A stretch of DNA of 64,000 nucleotides, taken from Simmondsia chinensis (lineage: Eukaryota; Streptophyta; Magnoliopsida; Caryophyllales; Simmondsiaceae). This document shows positions 46,111 through 56,389 of the stretch, piece after piece; positions within the stretch are counted from its first letter, which is position 1; every line of letters starts with the position of its first letter. Under the pieces are notes generated by a model. It saw only the letters and a list, made by a program, of their open reading frames with translations, ran no database searches and was not told where the DNA came from. The position numbers were made by a program, and so were the translations under genes. The stretch covers positions 10,733,501 through 10,797,500 of the forward strand of contig JAGTTD010000018.1 of NCBI GenBank assembly GCA_018398585.1, written 5' to 3'.

Positions 46111-46359
46111 TTCTTGTAGTGTTTCTATAAATAGGGGAGTTAGTTATTTTAGGGTTTCCCATGTTGATGAGTATACCCTTTTCTCTCTCTCTGGCTTTCT
46201 TCTATGTCTTTTCTCCCCCCTTCTCTTTTAAATCTCCATTGAAAGAGCTTATACCTGTACTATAGCTATACATATACAACAGGGCAGCCCGATTATTATC
46301 TCGTAGGCCTAATTATTGTGTTGATTTGAGTGTTGATTGAGTAGATTGGTATCACGTGA

Positions 46360-46619
46360 CAAGAGCGGACCTAGCTGATACATATTATGTTGACATTATT
46401 TGCACTGAGATTCATTTTTTTTTCCTAGTTTTCCTTACAATTGCAAGAAGAAAATGGTTTTCCTCAAATTCTGGTATAAATTTTTAAACTTTTCATTCAA
46501 ATATTTTTTCTTCTTATTTTCCTCACATTACATACACGAGAAAAGTACTTTCATTCATAATTTTTTCCTTTTACAAAATTTTTTGCATTTCAAACTATTG
46601 GCCCTAAAGCCATTTATAT
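46360..46619. other. Spacer between gypsy and SIRE-like copia
   Basis: AT-rich, no gene. Confidence 0.5.
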
Positions 46620-48055
46620 TGTAATTTTGATGATAACAATCTCTTAGTAAGTTATAGTGTTTAAATTGCTCAAATCTTGTTTCTAAATGACTCATAAGAA
46701 AGCTAGGAAAATCAAGGTTAATCATGTTGAAACGAAGCTTTCTAAGATGATGAATCAAGAGGAAAAGATATCAAAGTTGAAGAGAATATTCATCCAAATT
46801 TAAGAGAACGTGATCCGATTCCAAGCGCCTTAACGTTATTTTTATTGTCTAGGACTTAGGATCGAGATATATCAATTGAGTCCAAGTCTCAATATTGATA
46901 TGTGATGCTCTAACAAAAGTATTTTTAAAATATTTTTGAAAAATTGATTTTTAAATTTTACTTGAAAAATACTCAAGACAAAATTAAACTAATCTAGCTT
47001 GTCAATTAAAGTACTTTTTCAATATTGGTGCTTTAAATAAAGCACGACCAAATCAATTGAAATTTAAATGGGTGATAATTTTATTTGATTTAATCAATAA
47101 TGATAAAGGCTAGCTAGAAAATTGATTTAATTAATCAATCATGATCAATGCAAACTAGGAAATTAATTCAAAATTTTGAACTAATATGGTAATCAATTAA
47201 TCAGTTAATCATATGAGTTAATATGGCAAAATAATCCCATCAATAAATCAAAATAATTCAAAAATTTTAGCTAATTTAAAAATGACTCAATTAATCAAAT
47301 TAATTAGTTAAATTAGTAATCAATCCCATCAGTCAATCAAATTGATTAACTAATTTTTTTTGTGATCTTTTTTTTTTTCAACCTTTTAAACATCCCCTAG
47401 GCTCTCATTTTCCTATAAATAGGGCTTGAATACTTTGGTTCAAATTATCCAATACTCTCGAAGCATTCTTTGATAAAAAGTTCTCTTACATACTTGCGCT
47501 TTAACGGTTTGTTTTTAAGTTTTGCTTTAAAGCTTTTATTTGAGCATCACTTGTTCTCTTATAGTTGATCATTGAGCTTAATTTGCATATCCTTAGCTTT
47601 GGCTAAGCTTGATCAAGTGTCAATTCACTCTTGAAAGAGTAAAGAATTTGAGTGCTTTAATTCTTCCATTGCTTTATTCAAATTTATTCTATTGTAAAGG
47701 TTGGATTAAACTACAGTTACAAAAGGATCAGTTGTAAGAGGTTGGGTCTTGAGCCTACGTACAAAAAGACCGGTTGTAAAGGTTGGATTCTGAGCCTGTT
47801 TTTAAGAAGGATTATCGAGCTTAGTTAAAGGCTCAAGTGACTAAGAGTAGTGACTTGAGAAGTGGACTAGCTTCCGGTTTGGAAGTGAACCATTATAAAA
47901 ATCTTTGTACATCCCTTTTATTTTTTGTCTTTATCTTTTTCATTTTGTATTTATTGTTTAGCTTTTCATTAATTTTTTGGTTCATAAATTTTAAATTTTT
48001 ATTTATAACTAAACAACCTAATTCATCCCCTCTTAGGTTGCTCTTTGGACCTTCA
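46620..48055 (+). repeat. 5' LTR of the SIRE-like element (start approximate)
   Basis: TATAAATAGGG at 47414-47424. The inner end TTCA is at 48055. The outer end was chosen where CTTAGTAAGTTATAGTGTTT resembles GCTAAGTATAAGGTGTTG of the 3' LTR fragment. Confidence 0.5.
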
Positions 48056-48117
48056 ATTGGTATAAGAGCTCGTACTCTAAATTTTTTTTTTTGAGTCTAA
48101 CAACCTTAGAGTGATCC

Positions 48118-49759
48118 TATAGCAGCCTTCACTCTGATCTTAGCCGAGGGTCAATCGACCAAAAAGCCTCCTCTTTTTGATGGGGAAAATTTCCCCTATT
48201 GGAAGCTTAGTATGAGACTTTACATTACATTTATTGATTTTGATTTATAGCTTATAACAAAAAATGGCGATTATGTACGTTCAAAGAAACAATGTGAGAA
48301 AACCATTGAAAAAGAGGAAAATGAGCTTATGCAAGATGATAAAGAAAAACTTGCAAAAAATGCAAAAGCTCATTATCAACTATTGTGTTCTATTGCCCCA
48401 AATGCCTTCAATTATGTGTCTGGTTGTCAACCGGCAAAAGATATTTGGGACAAGCTAGAGATCACCTATGATGGTACGGATCAAGTCAAGTCTTCAAAAA
48501 TAAACATGTTGGTAAGAGCTTACGAACTTTTCAAAATAAAACCGGAGGAATCAATAAAAGAGATGTACACTAGGTTTTCAGGTATTACTAACAAACTCCA
48601 AGCTCTTGGAAAAATATATTCAAATGAAGAGCAAGTTAGTAAAATCCTTAGATGTCTTCCCATTTCATAGCAAGGCAAGGTTATCGCCATTCGAGAAGCT
48701 CATAACCTCTCAACTTATAAACTTGATAAATTAATTAGAAATCTCATGACTCATGAGATTGACATGGAAGAATTTAAAGAAGAAGAAAAACAAAAGAAAA
48801 GTAAAGACATAGCATTTAAATCATCTCTAAGTGAGGAAAGTGACGAAAGTGATGATGAAGATGTTATGTTGGAAAAAATGTTTTACAAATTTCTTGAAAA
48901 GAAAAGGTTTAACAAAAACTTTAAAAAGAGTTCAACTTCCTCCAAAGACGAACCAACTTGCTACGAGTGTGGAGAAATCGAACATCTCAAGAGAGATTGT
49001 CCCAAGCCAAAAAATAAGAAATTCTTCAACAAGTTCAAAAAGAAGGACAAAAAGGAAGAATGGAAGAAAGCATTTGCGGCTTGGGGAGATAGCGATGACG
49101 ATTCTAATGAAGAAATTGAAGAGGAAGTAGCTAACTTTTGTCTCATGGCTATTGACCATGATAGCATTGAAGAAGATGAGGTAACTAATCTATCATGTGA
49201 TGAACTTGTTCATTTTCAAGAATTGTATGAGATATATAAAAAATTGAAAAAAATGACACAATGCTTTTGCAAAGGGTCTTGAAAAGACGGGATTGAAAAA
49301 AGATTCAAAACAACATTTATTGCTTGAATTGAAAATGAATCTCTTAAGAAAAAGAACGAGTCTTTAAACAATGATATCATTAAATTAACCAATGAGAAGC
49401 AATCCTTGGAAGAAACACTTCATATTTTAAAGGAAAATGAAAAAAGAAAATCCAAGGAATACGAATCACTTTTGAAGGAAAACGAGTCTTTAAAAGAAAG
49501 AATGGAAGAACTTTCGAAAATCTCAAGCAGATTTTTCAAAAGACAAAAAATACTTGACAAAATTCTTGCACCTCAAAAACCGGTTTATAACAAAGAAGGA
49601 ATAAGTTATAATGGAAATGTCCAAAAGAAAATTTTGAATGTTCTTATTGTTAAAGCCTCATCACCTCCAATAAACACTATAAGATGCAACTATTATGGTG
49701 ACCATGGGCACATCATGTATCAATGTCCTTTCAAAAGGAATATGAGAATACAAAGATAG
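48118..49759 (+). pseudogene. gag: SIRE-like gag
   Basis: Readable pieces in order are PPLFDGENFPYWKLSMRLYI (with a stop near 48246), the gag core at 48329-48670 (LCSIAPNAFNYVSG, YELFKIKPEESIKEM, ending in TAG), and 48746-49282 with an acidic stretch and zinc knuckle CYECGEIEHLKRDC (48960-49001). The last piece, 49406-49759, is a Glu/Lys-rich coiled coil followed by CNYYGDHGHIMYQC, where one Cys of a second knuckle reads Tyr. The split into pieces shows at least three inactivating changes. Confidence 0.9.
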
Positions 49760-49855
49760 TTTGGGTCCCAAAAGGATCTCAACCACCTAATGTAAAGGCT
49801 GACAACAAAGGACCCAAGAAAATTTGGGCACCTAAAAGTGTTTGAATTGTGGTAG

Positions 49856-50065
49856 GTGTGTACAAAAATTCAAAGCAAAAACCAAAAGTGGTACTTGGAT
49901 AGTGATTGCTCAAGGCACATGACCAGAGATAAATCTATCACTTTTCTAATGCCAAGAAAAGGAAAGATCACTTTTGGCAACAACAAGAAAGAAAAAATAA
50001 TCGGTATCAGTAACGTTGCTTCTAACTCTTCTCCTTGCATTGAGGATACTTGTGGAAGGTTTTAA
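49856..50065 (+). pseudogene. pr: SIRE-like protease with altered active site
   Basis: KWYLDSDCSRHMT corresponds to the Asp-Ser-Gly protease motif with Gly replaced by Asp (about 49893-49930). The frame is lost near 50040; the next frame starts at 50016. Confidence 0.85.
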
Positions 50066-51295
50066 TCACAATTTGCTAAGCGTTAGTCAATTATGTGATA
50101 AAGGCCATTGTTTGAACTTTGAATCATCTAGATGCATAGTTAAAAATGCTAAAACAAATGAGATTTTGCTTGTTGGTCTTCGATATGAAAATGTCTATAT
50201 GATTGATCTTGATTGTGTAGATTCACTGAAGTGTTTTAGTGTCTTAAATGAAAATGATCCTTGGATTTGGCATAGAAGATTTGGACATTCTAGTATGGAT
50301 TTGATTTCAAAGCTTTTAAAAAATGATCTTGTTAGAGGATTACCAAAGCTAAAATTTGAAAAAGATCATATTGGTGATGCATGTCAATATGGCAAACAAA
50401 CTAAATCTTCATTCAAACCAAAGAAAGTAGTTTCAACATCAAGGCATCTTGAACTCTTACATATAGACTTATTTGGTCCTACTCGTCATTTGAGCCTTTA
50501 TGGAAAGCGATATGGACTTGTAATTGTTGATGATTACTCCCATTTTACTTGGGTCCTATTCCTTTCTCATAAGAGTGAAGCATTTGATAAATTTGAAAAC
50601 TTTTGCAAAAAGGTACAAAATGAAAACGATTTGAAAATTATCTCAGTAAGAAGTGTCATGGAAGAGAATTTGAAAATGATGATTTTGAAAATTATTGTGA
50701 TTACTTTGGAATTGACCCCAATTTTTCGGGACCAGGAACTCCTCAACAAAATGGAGTGGTTGTAACAAAAAATAGAACACTTGAAGAAATGGCAAGAACC
50801 ATGATTTGTGAAAGCAACTTGCCTAAATCATTTTGGGCCGAAGACATTAATATTGCTTGCTACATCTTAAATCGAGCTTTAATAAGACCAATTTTGAAGA
50901 AAACACCATATGAACTTTATAAAGGTAGAAAACCAAACATTGCATATTTTAAACCATTTGGGTACAAATGCTTCATTCACAATAATGGAAAAACGAATCT
51001 TGGTAAATTTGATTCACGAGTTGATGAAGGTTTTTTCATTGGATACTCCCTAACAAGCAAATCATATAGAGTTAATAAAAAGACAAAGGTTGTAAAAGAG
51101 TCTATATATGTAGTCTTTGATGAATCTAGTGTCTTGTCCTCTAGAACTCTTTGCGATGATGATGATATAGTAATTAAACCAATAAACATCACACACTCAT
51201 CTGAGGAGCAAGAAAAAGATACACTTAAAGCTCCAATGGATGAGCCAAAAGTAGATAACCAAAATGTAGAAACCAAAGAGGAAGACTTACCGTGA
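50016..51295 (+). pseudogene. int: SIRE-like integrase
   Basis: The GPI segment (WHRRFGHSSMD) leads to the core: HIDLFGPTR and VIVDDYSHFTWV. After IISVRS the frame breaks (near 50650). The resumed frame from 50756 opens VVTKNRTLEEMARTM where NGVVERKNRT-type sequence is expected, so the catalytic Glu reads Val (GTA). C-terminal integrase continues (FWAEDINIACYILNR, FFIGYSLTSKSYRV) to 51295. Confidence 0.9.
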
Positions 51296-51460
51296 GATTG
51301 GAAATATTTGAAGGATCACCCAATAAGTCAAATCCTTGGTGATCCCTCTCAAGGTGTAAAAACAAGGAATGCATTAACCGAATATTGTCATTTAGCTGCA
51401 TTCATCTCTCTTGAAGAACCCAAAAACATAAAAGAAGCTCTTAATGATGCAAATTGAATA

Positions 51461-52401
51461 ATGGCAATGGAGGAAGAGCTCAACCAATTCAAGAGAAGTG
51501 ATTTATGGGAACTTGTGGATAGACCCCAAGATCATCAAGTCATACGTACCAAGTGGGTTTACCGCAACAAGAAGGATGAGGAAGGTAACATGGTTAGAAA
51601 CAAGGCAAGGATAGTAGCTAAAGGCTATAACCAAGAAGAAGGTATAGACTATGAGGAAACCTTTGCTCCTGTCGCTAGGCTAGAAGCTATTAGACTCTTG
51701 TGTGCATTTGCTTCATTTAAAGATTTCAAACTTTTTCAAATGTATGTAAAAAGTGCATTTTTAAATGGTCACATTGAAGAAGAAGTTTATGTTGAACAAC
51801 CACCCGGATTTGAGGATGACAAATTTCCCAACCATGTCTTCAAACTCAAAAAGGCTCTCTATGTATTGAAACAAGCTCCTAGAGCTTGATATGACAGATT
51901 GAGTTCCTTTTTAATGCAAAATGGATTTTCAAAAGAAAAGGTTGACACCACACTTTTTATCAAACATTCTGACATGGCATTCTTATTGCACAAATTTATG
52001 TTGACGATATAGTGTTTGGTGCCACTAATCCATCTCTTTGTGAAGAATTTGCAAATCTTATGAGTAGGGAATTCAAAATAAGTATGATGGGAGAACTCAA
52101 CTAATTCCTTGGATTGCAAATCAAGCAAGGCAATGAAGGAATCTTCATCAACCAAGCCAAGTACATCAAGGAAATACTTAAGAAATTTGGCATGGAAAAT
52201 TCCAAGGCAATAGCAACACCAATGAGCTCAACTCTGAAGTTAGATTTGGATGAAAAAGGTAAAAAGGTGGACCAAAGCTATATCGAGGTACGGTCAGATC
52301 ACTTCTTTACCTTACAACTAGTAGGCCTGATATATTGTTCAGTGTCTGTTTATGTGCTAGATTTCAAGCATGTCCTAAGGAATCACATTTGTGTGCCGTG
52401 A
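51461..52401 (+). pseudogene. rt: SIRE-like reverse transcriptase
   Basis: Frame 51461-51889 reads [35 protein letters not shown] and [11 protein letters not shown]. The first catalytic Asp (LDVK/MDVK position) is Tyr here. TGA follows KQAPRA. After further breaks the YVDD pair is intact at 51997-52008. The frame 52114-52401 continues with FINQAKYIKEILKKFGM. Confidence 0.92.
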
Positions 52402-52924
52402 AAAGAATATTTTTATACCTAGTTGGTACTCCTACCTTAGGCATATTCTACCCTAAATGTGATTTCTTTGATTTAGTTGGATATAGTGATGTGGATTTTG
52501 CCGGATACAAAGTGGACAGAAAATCCACTAGTGGTACTTGTCAATTTCTTGGTCACGCTTTGTTGTCATGGTTTAGCAAAATGCAAAATTCCGTTGCTTT
52601 ATCCACTGCCGAGGCTGAATATATTGCATGTGGAAGTTGTTGTGCTCAAATGTTGTGGTTAATGCATCAATTAAATGACTATGGCATTCATATTGACCAT
52701 GCTCCATAATGTGTGAAAATACTAGTGCTATATGCTTAACCAAAAACCCGACTCAACATTCAAGGACAAAGCATATTGAGGTTAGACAGCAGTTCATTCG
52801 TGATCATGTACTTAAAGGAGATACCATTATTAAATTTGTTCCCACCGATGATCAATTAGCGGACATTTTCACTAAACCTCTAGGTGAAGTGATATTGGAA
52901 CTACAATTGGCATGTGCAATTTGA
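52335..52924 (+). pseudogene. rh: SIRE-like RNase H
   Basis: GYSDVDFAGYKVDRKSTSG, LSTAEAEYIACGSCCAQMLW, then a frame change at 52707 to CENTSAICLTKNPTQHSRTK and ADIFTKPL. All are RNase H landmarks of copia elements. Confidence 0.92.
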
Positions 52925-53475
52925 CTACTTGATTTTGATTGCTTGCATTTAATGTTTAGTTTTAATACTCAACATAAAAGAGCTCCAATGGAACAAGTAT
53001 TCTTATCCAACTCATAGATGTAGGAAATTGGACCATTATTCTCTATAAACAAAAAATAAATAAATAAAGGGTATTATTATTTAAAAAAATTTCACACAAA
53101 AAAAACTCAGCCCCTAAAAACAAATAGTATTTTCAAAATTTGTTATGAAAAAATCGCTAAATTTTTTTTTCTTGAACAATTTTGAACGAATATCCAAAAT
53201 TTTTTTTGATCGACAACAAATCTCTAAATTTGTTATAAATATTAGAAACGATTTCGAACAAATCTCTAAATTTCAACAAAAAAAAAAAAAAAAGGACTCC
53301 CACTCTGGAGATTTATTTTCTTTTTTTTTTTTTTAAATTTGGAGCCACATTTTCAACGTGTACAACTTTTTACTTTACATTTATGCAATTTAAATGTTTA
53401 CTCCTTTTCCTTGTGACTATACATACTCTTTTTGTCATTTCGTTTATCCCTTCTCTAATGCTTTTTGTTGATGAC
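52925..53475 (+). other. 3' noncoding region of the SIRE-like element
   Basis: AT-rich, with poly(A) near 53278-53293 and poly(T) near 53321-53333. No env-like frame was seen. Confidence 0.6.
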
Positions 53476-53491
53476 AAAGGGGGAGAAATAT

Positions 53492-53552
53492 TGATGTTTT
53501 GGTTTCATGATTCATGCCTCATTGTGCTAAGCTAAGTATAAGGTGTTGAATA
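53492..53552 (+). repeat. 3' LTR fragment of the SIRE-like element
   Basis: It begins TGATGTTTTGGTTTC and is cut after GAATA (53548-53552), the likely target site of the copia array. The remainder lies beyond the window. Confidence 0.6.
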
Positions 53553-53594
53553 TGTTAGGAACAGTGTCCTGAAATTCAGATTTATTTTGGATAT
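53553..53594 (+). repeat. Truncated 5' LTR of the array
   Basis: 42 bp beginning TGTTAGGAACAGTGTCCTGA, then a direct join to internal sequence corresponding to 60016 of the neighbouring copy. Confidence 0.85.
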
Positions 53595-56389
53595 CTTTTA
53601 GGACAAACCAAAGTTCAAAGAAGCGATGCGACCATGCTGCCATGGTGTATTTTGTGTATTTGTGTGGAGGTTTAGGTAATGGTTTACACTTGACTAGTGT
53701 GATGCATTAGCCTCCCCGAGGAGGTCTGTTGTGTCATGTTAGAGACTAAGGTAAAGTGGTGAGTTAATCATGTTTAGTAAGAGTTATAAGAAAAACAGGT
53801 TAATTGAGAATAGTTCTCATTTGAGCTAGCTTCGTTCGACCCCGCTGCCGGGGAGTAAAGGGTTGTGTGTTTGGGTCACCATTGTATGCATGATAGTACA
53901 GTTTGGTGGATATCTAACTTATTGTGTATACTAAATTGAAATAATATATATCACTGCATTATACACGACTCTTGTTAGACAGTTACACAAATGTTTGCAT
54001 TTACAGTATGTTTGATATGGATACAGCTGGCAAACTTCACTTGATTTGGAATAAATAATGTACACACGCGACCAAATTACTTTACCTTGAAAAATAAGTT
54101 AGACTTGCTCACTACTCACAAGGGACCTACTAGAAAGAAAGGAAAAGGTAAGGTTGCTATTGTAGCAACCAAGTCCATAAGGAAGTTAGCAAAAAGAAAA
54201 GTGGTTCTTTTGCAAGAAAACTAGGCCACTGGAAAAGAAACTACACTAAGTACATAGCTACTCTTCCTATAAAGACTGCTAAGCCATCTGGTGAAGGTGT
54301 GTTGATATCTCACTTAGTTGAGTCATGCGTAGTTGAGAGTCCACCAGTTTCCTGGTGGGGGGACTCAGGTTCAACAGACCATATCCGTAATATGTTCCAG
54401 GAGCTCAGGCTAGGCTAGAGGCTATACGATGGGTGTTGTACCTGATGGTCAGGGATAGTACAATTGTAGTGGTCTTAAGTGTTGGAGACGTTAGCTTAGA
54501 CTTTAGTGATAGAGTTTTGTTTTAAAAGATTGTTTATTTGTAGCTACTTTGCACAGGAATTTGATTTCTGTATCTTGTTTTATGAACAATTGTTATTCAA
54601 TTAATTTGATAATGAAAATTTTAATATGAGAAATAAATTGTTTATTTGAACATGTACATGAATAAATTATTTATTCAGGTTATTTCCTTATCAAAACTAT
54701 GGTAATTGTTTAAATAAATCTAAACAAAGTTCACATGTTCAATGTTCTAAAAGAAAACACCCTGAATGTGATAATGCCTACACGAGGCACCAACGTTAAG
54801 GTCACATTAATTCTTACAGGATCCAAAGATTGGTGAAAGATGGACTGATAAAGGTTATGGACTTGAGGTTATTACTAGTTTGCGAATTCTGCATATAATG
54901 AAAGATGATCAATTCTGTCTTTAAGAGTAAAGGCAACAAGGTTGGTGCCTTGCTTGAGCTGTTTCACATAGATGTTTGTGGACTAATACATGTTCAGGTA
55001 AAAGGTGGGTATGAGTGCTTATTCACATTTAGTGATGATTACTCAAGATATGTATATGTTTATCTAATTAGACATTAGTCAGACTCTTTTGAAAAGTTCA
55101 AAGAGTACAAAGCTGGATTTTAAAAGCCATCAGGTAATCAAGTTAAGTCACTTCGATCAGATGGAGGTGGTGAATATTTTTCGGGTGAGTTTTTGGATTT
55201 CCAAACTACAAAATGAGATGAGATCTCAGCTTTCGGCTCTAGTTACACCGCAGTAGAATGGTGTTACAAGGATGGTTTTTCTACAGTTTTTGATTCAAAA
55301 GGTCTTTTATAAATACAATACAAAATGCTTAGAGAAGGATTTTACAAGTGAGCTACAAAAAAAAGAAAATAATTATAATAGTATTGTAGGAAAATGACAC
55401 TAATTCTAAACAGCTAGACACAATTCAAGACATAGTGGATGCATTAGATGCACCTACTGATAGGAATGAGAATGTTCCAGGTACACAAGAGCTTAGATGT
55501 GGTGGGAGGATTGTCAGGACACCTGACAGGTTCATAGCGGGAGCCTTAGTGGTTGATCGTGGCGTTGAATATGATCCTTTTAGCCACAATGAAGCAATTA
55601 AGTCTTCTAGTTTTGTGAAATCGGTTGCTCAAATCATGCATGTACAAATGACATTAAGAGAAAGTAGTGGCTTTCTTAGTTTTATATGTCAACGATATAC
55701 TACTCATTGAGAATGATGTAGGGATGTCATTAGCTGTAAAGCCTTGATTGTCACTAGCTCAATATGAAAAACATATGAGAAGCCTGCTCTACTCTTAGGA
55801 TTAAGCTTCTACGAGGTCGTAAGAGTGGGATGTTGGGTCTTTCGCTAACCACCTATATTGACAAGACGTTGTCAAGGTATAGCATGGAGTCTCTCACTTT
55901 TTGAGTAGTGTTCTAGGACACCTCAAGAGGAAGAGCAATTGAGGAATATTCCATATACTTTGGCAGTAGGAGCCTCAGGTATGCCATGTTTTGCACGAGA
56001 CTACATGTCTGCTTTGCTATGGTATAGTAATCAGGTGTTAGTCTAACCTGGGTCCAATGGACTAGGTGGCAATGAAGCGTTTTGTCTAGTTCTTAAGAAG
56101 AACTAGAGATCCTATGCTGATCTTTCAAAGTGACGAGCTTTTTCCAGTTGGCTGTACTGATTTAAGACTTCTAGTCAGATTAAAATGATAGACGTTCGAC
56201 GTCTAAGCATGTCTTTACTCTTAGAGTGGAAGCCATTAGTGAGAGGAATGTCAAGCAGTGTTGTATTGCTGACTTCACAATAGTGTAATTGGGCTCACGA
56301 TGGGTTAGGCTCAGTAGATTTTTTGGTTCAGACTTAAAAGGGGTGAGTCTAGACTTTGTAATAAATTGGATTTAGGACAAGTGGGAGAT
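53595..56389 (+). pseudogene. Internal region of copia copy 2
   Basis: Colinear with 60016-62794. The gag zinc-knuckle remnant is near 54190-54250. The protease WVDSGS motif is altered (GGGGACTCAGG, 54356-54366). Integrase fragments lie at 54780-55270. Frame 55435-55710 reads GRIVRTPDRFIAGALVVDRG and NEAIKSSSFVKSV. The RT active-site position reads YVND (55685-55696) in the shifted frame. The purine tract AAGTGGGAGAT precedes 56390. Confidence 0.85.

Larger units (their letters stand above)
32093..46121 (+). mobile_element. CACTA (En/Spm) transposon, 14 kb
   Basis: The left end CACTATAAGAAAGC and right end, inverted, CACTACAAGAAAAAGAG are flanked by TTT on both sides (32090-32092, 46122-46124). 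The 3-bp duplication and CACTA ends are diagnostic. Both subterminal regions are packed with AACGACGG-type repeats. A leader-like segment ends CAAGGTAAATC (near 32887), a possible exon-intron border. One recognisable coding remnant (43178-43501) is of the plant Ptta/En/Spm type. TNPD-type transposase was not found, so this copy is probably non-autonomous. A copia element occupies 33208-41870. Confidence 0.93.
25297..46354 (+). mobile_element. Ty3/gypsy chromodomain element with both LTRs split
   Basis: Perfect 5-bp target duplication CGTGA (25292-25296 and 46355-46359). The LTRs begin TGATAC and end GTATCA. Without inserts each is about 400 bp. The left LTR (25297-27449) contains an RRM-bearing retroelement and the right LTR (31922-46354) a CACTA element. 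The true interior, 27450-31921, is 4.5 kb with gag, protease, RT, RNase H, integrase and chromodomain on the plus strand, all with stops. A Met-tRNA-like primer site (TTAGTATAAGAGC) follows the left LTR. The purine tract AAGGGGCGGAAT precedes the right one. Confidence 0.93.
31922..46354 (+). repeat. 3' LTR of the gypsy element, split by a CACTA element
   Basis: LTR pieces 31922-32092 and 46122-46354 join across the CACTA insertion. The junction falls just upstream of this LTR's TATAAATA (46126-46133), so the promoter core now lies four bases from the CACTA end. Confidence 0.92.
46620..53552 (+). mobile_element. SIRE-like Ty1/copia retrotransposon, inactivated and cut at its 3' LTR
   Basis: The 5' LTR ends TTGGACCTTCA at 48055, followed by the primer site ATTGGTATAAGAGC. 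The purine tract AAAGGGGGAGAAATA (about 53476-53490) precedes a 3' LTR of which only 53492-53552 remains before another copia insertion. The long gag with acidic and coiled-coil parts and copia-order pol suggest the SIRE/Maximus lineage (inference). The LTR start near 46620 rests on weak similarity to 53492-53552. Confidence 0.85.
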
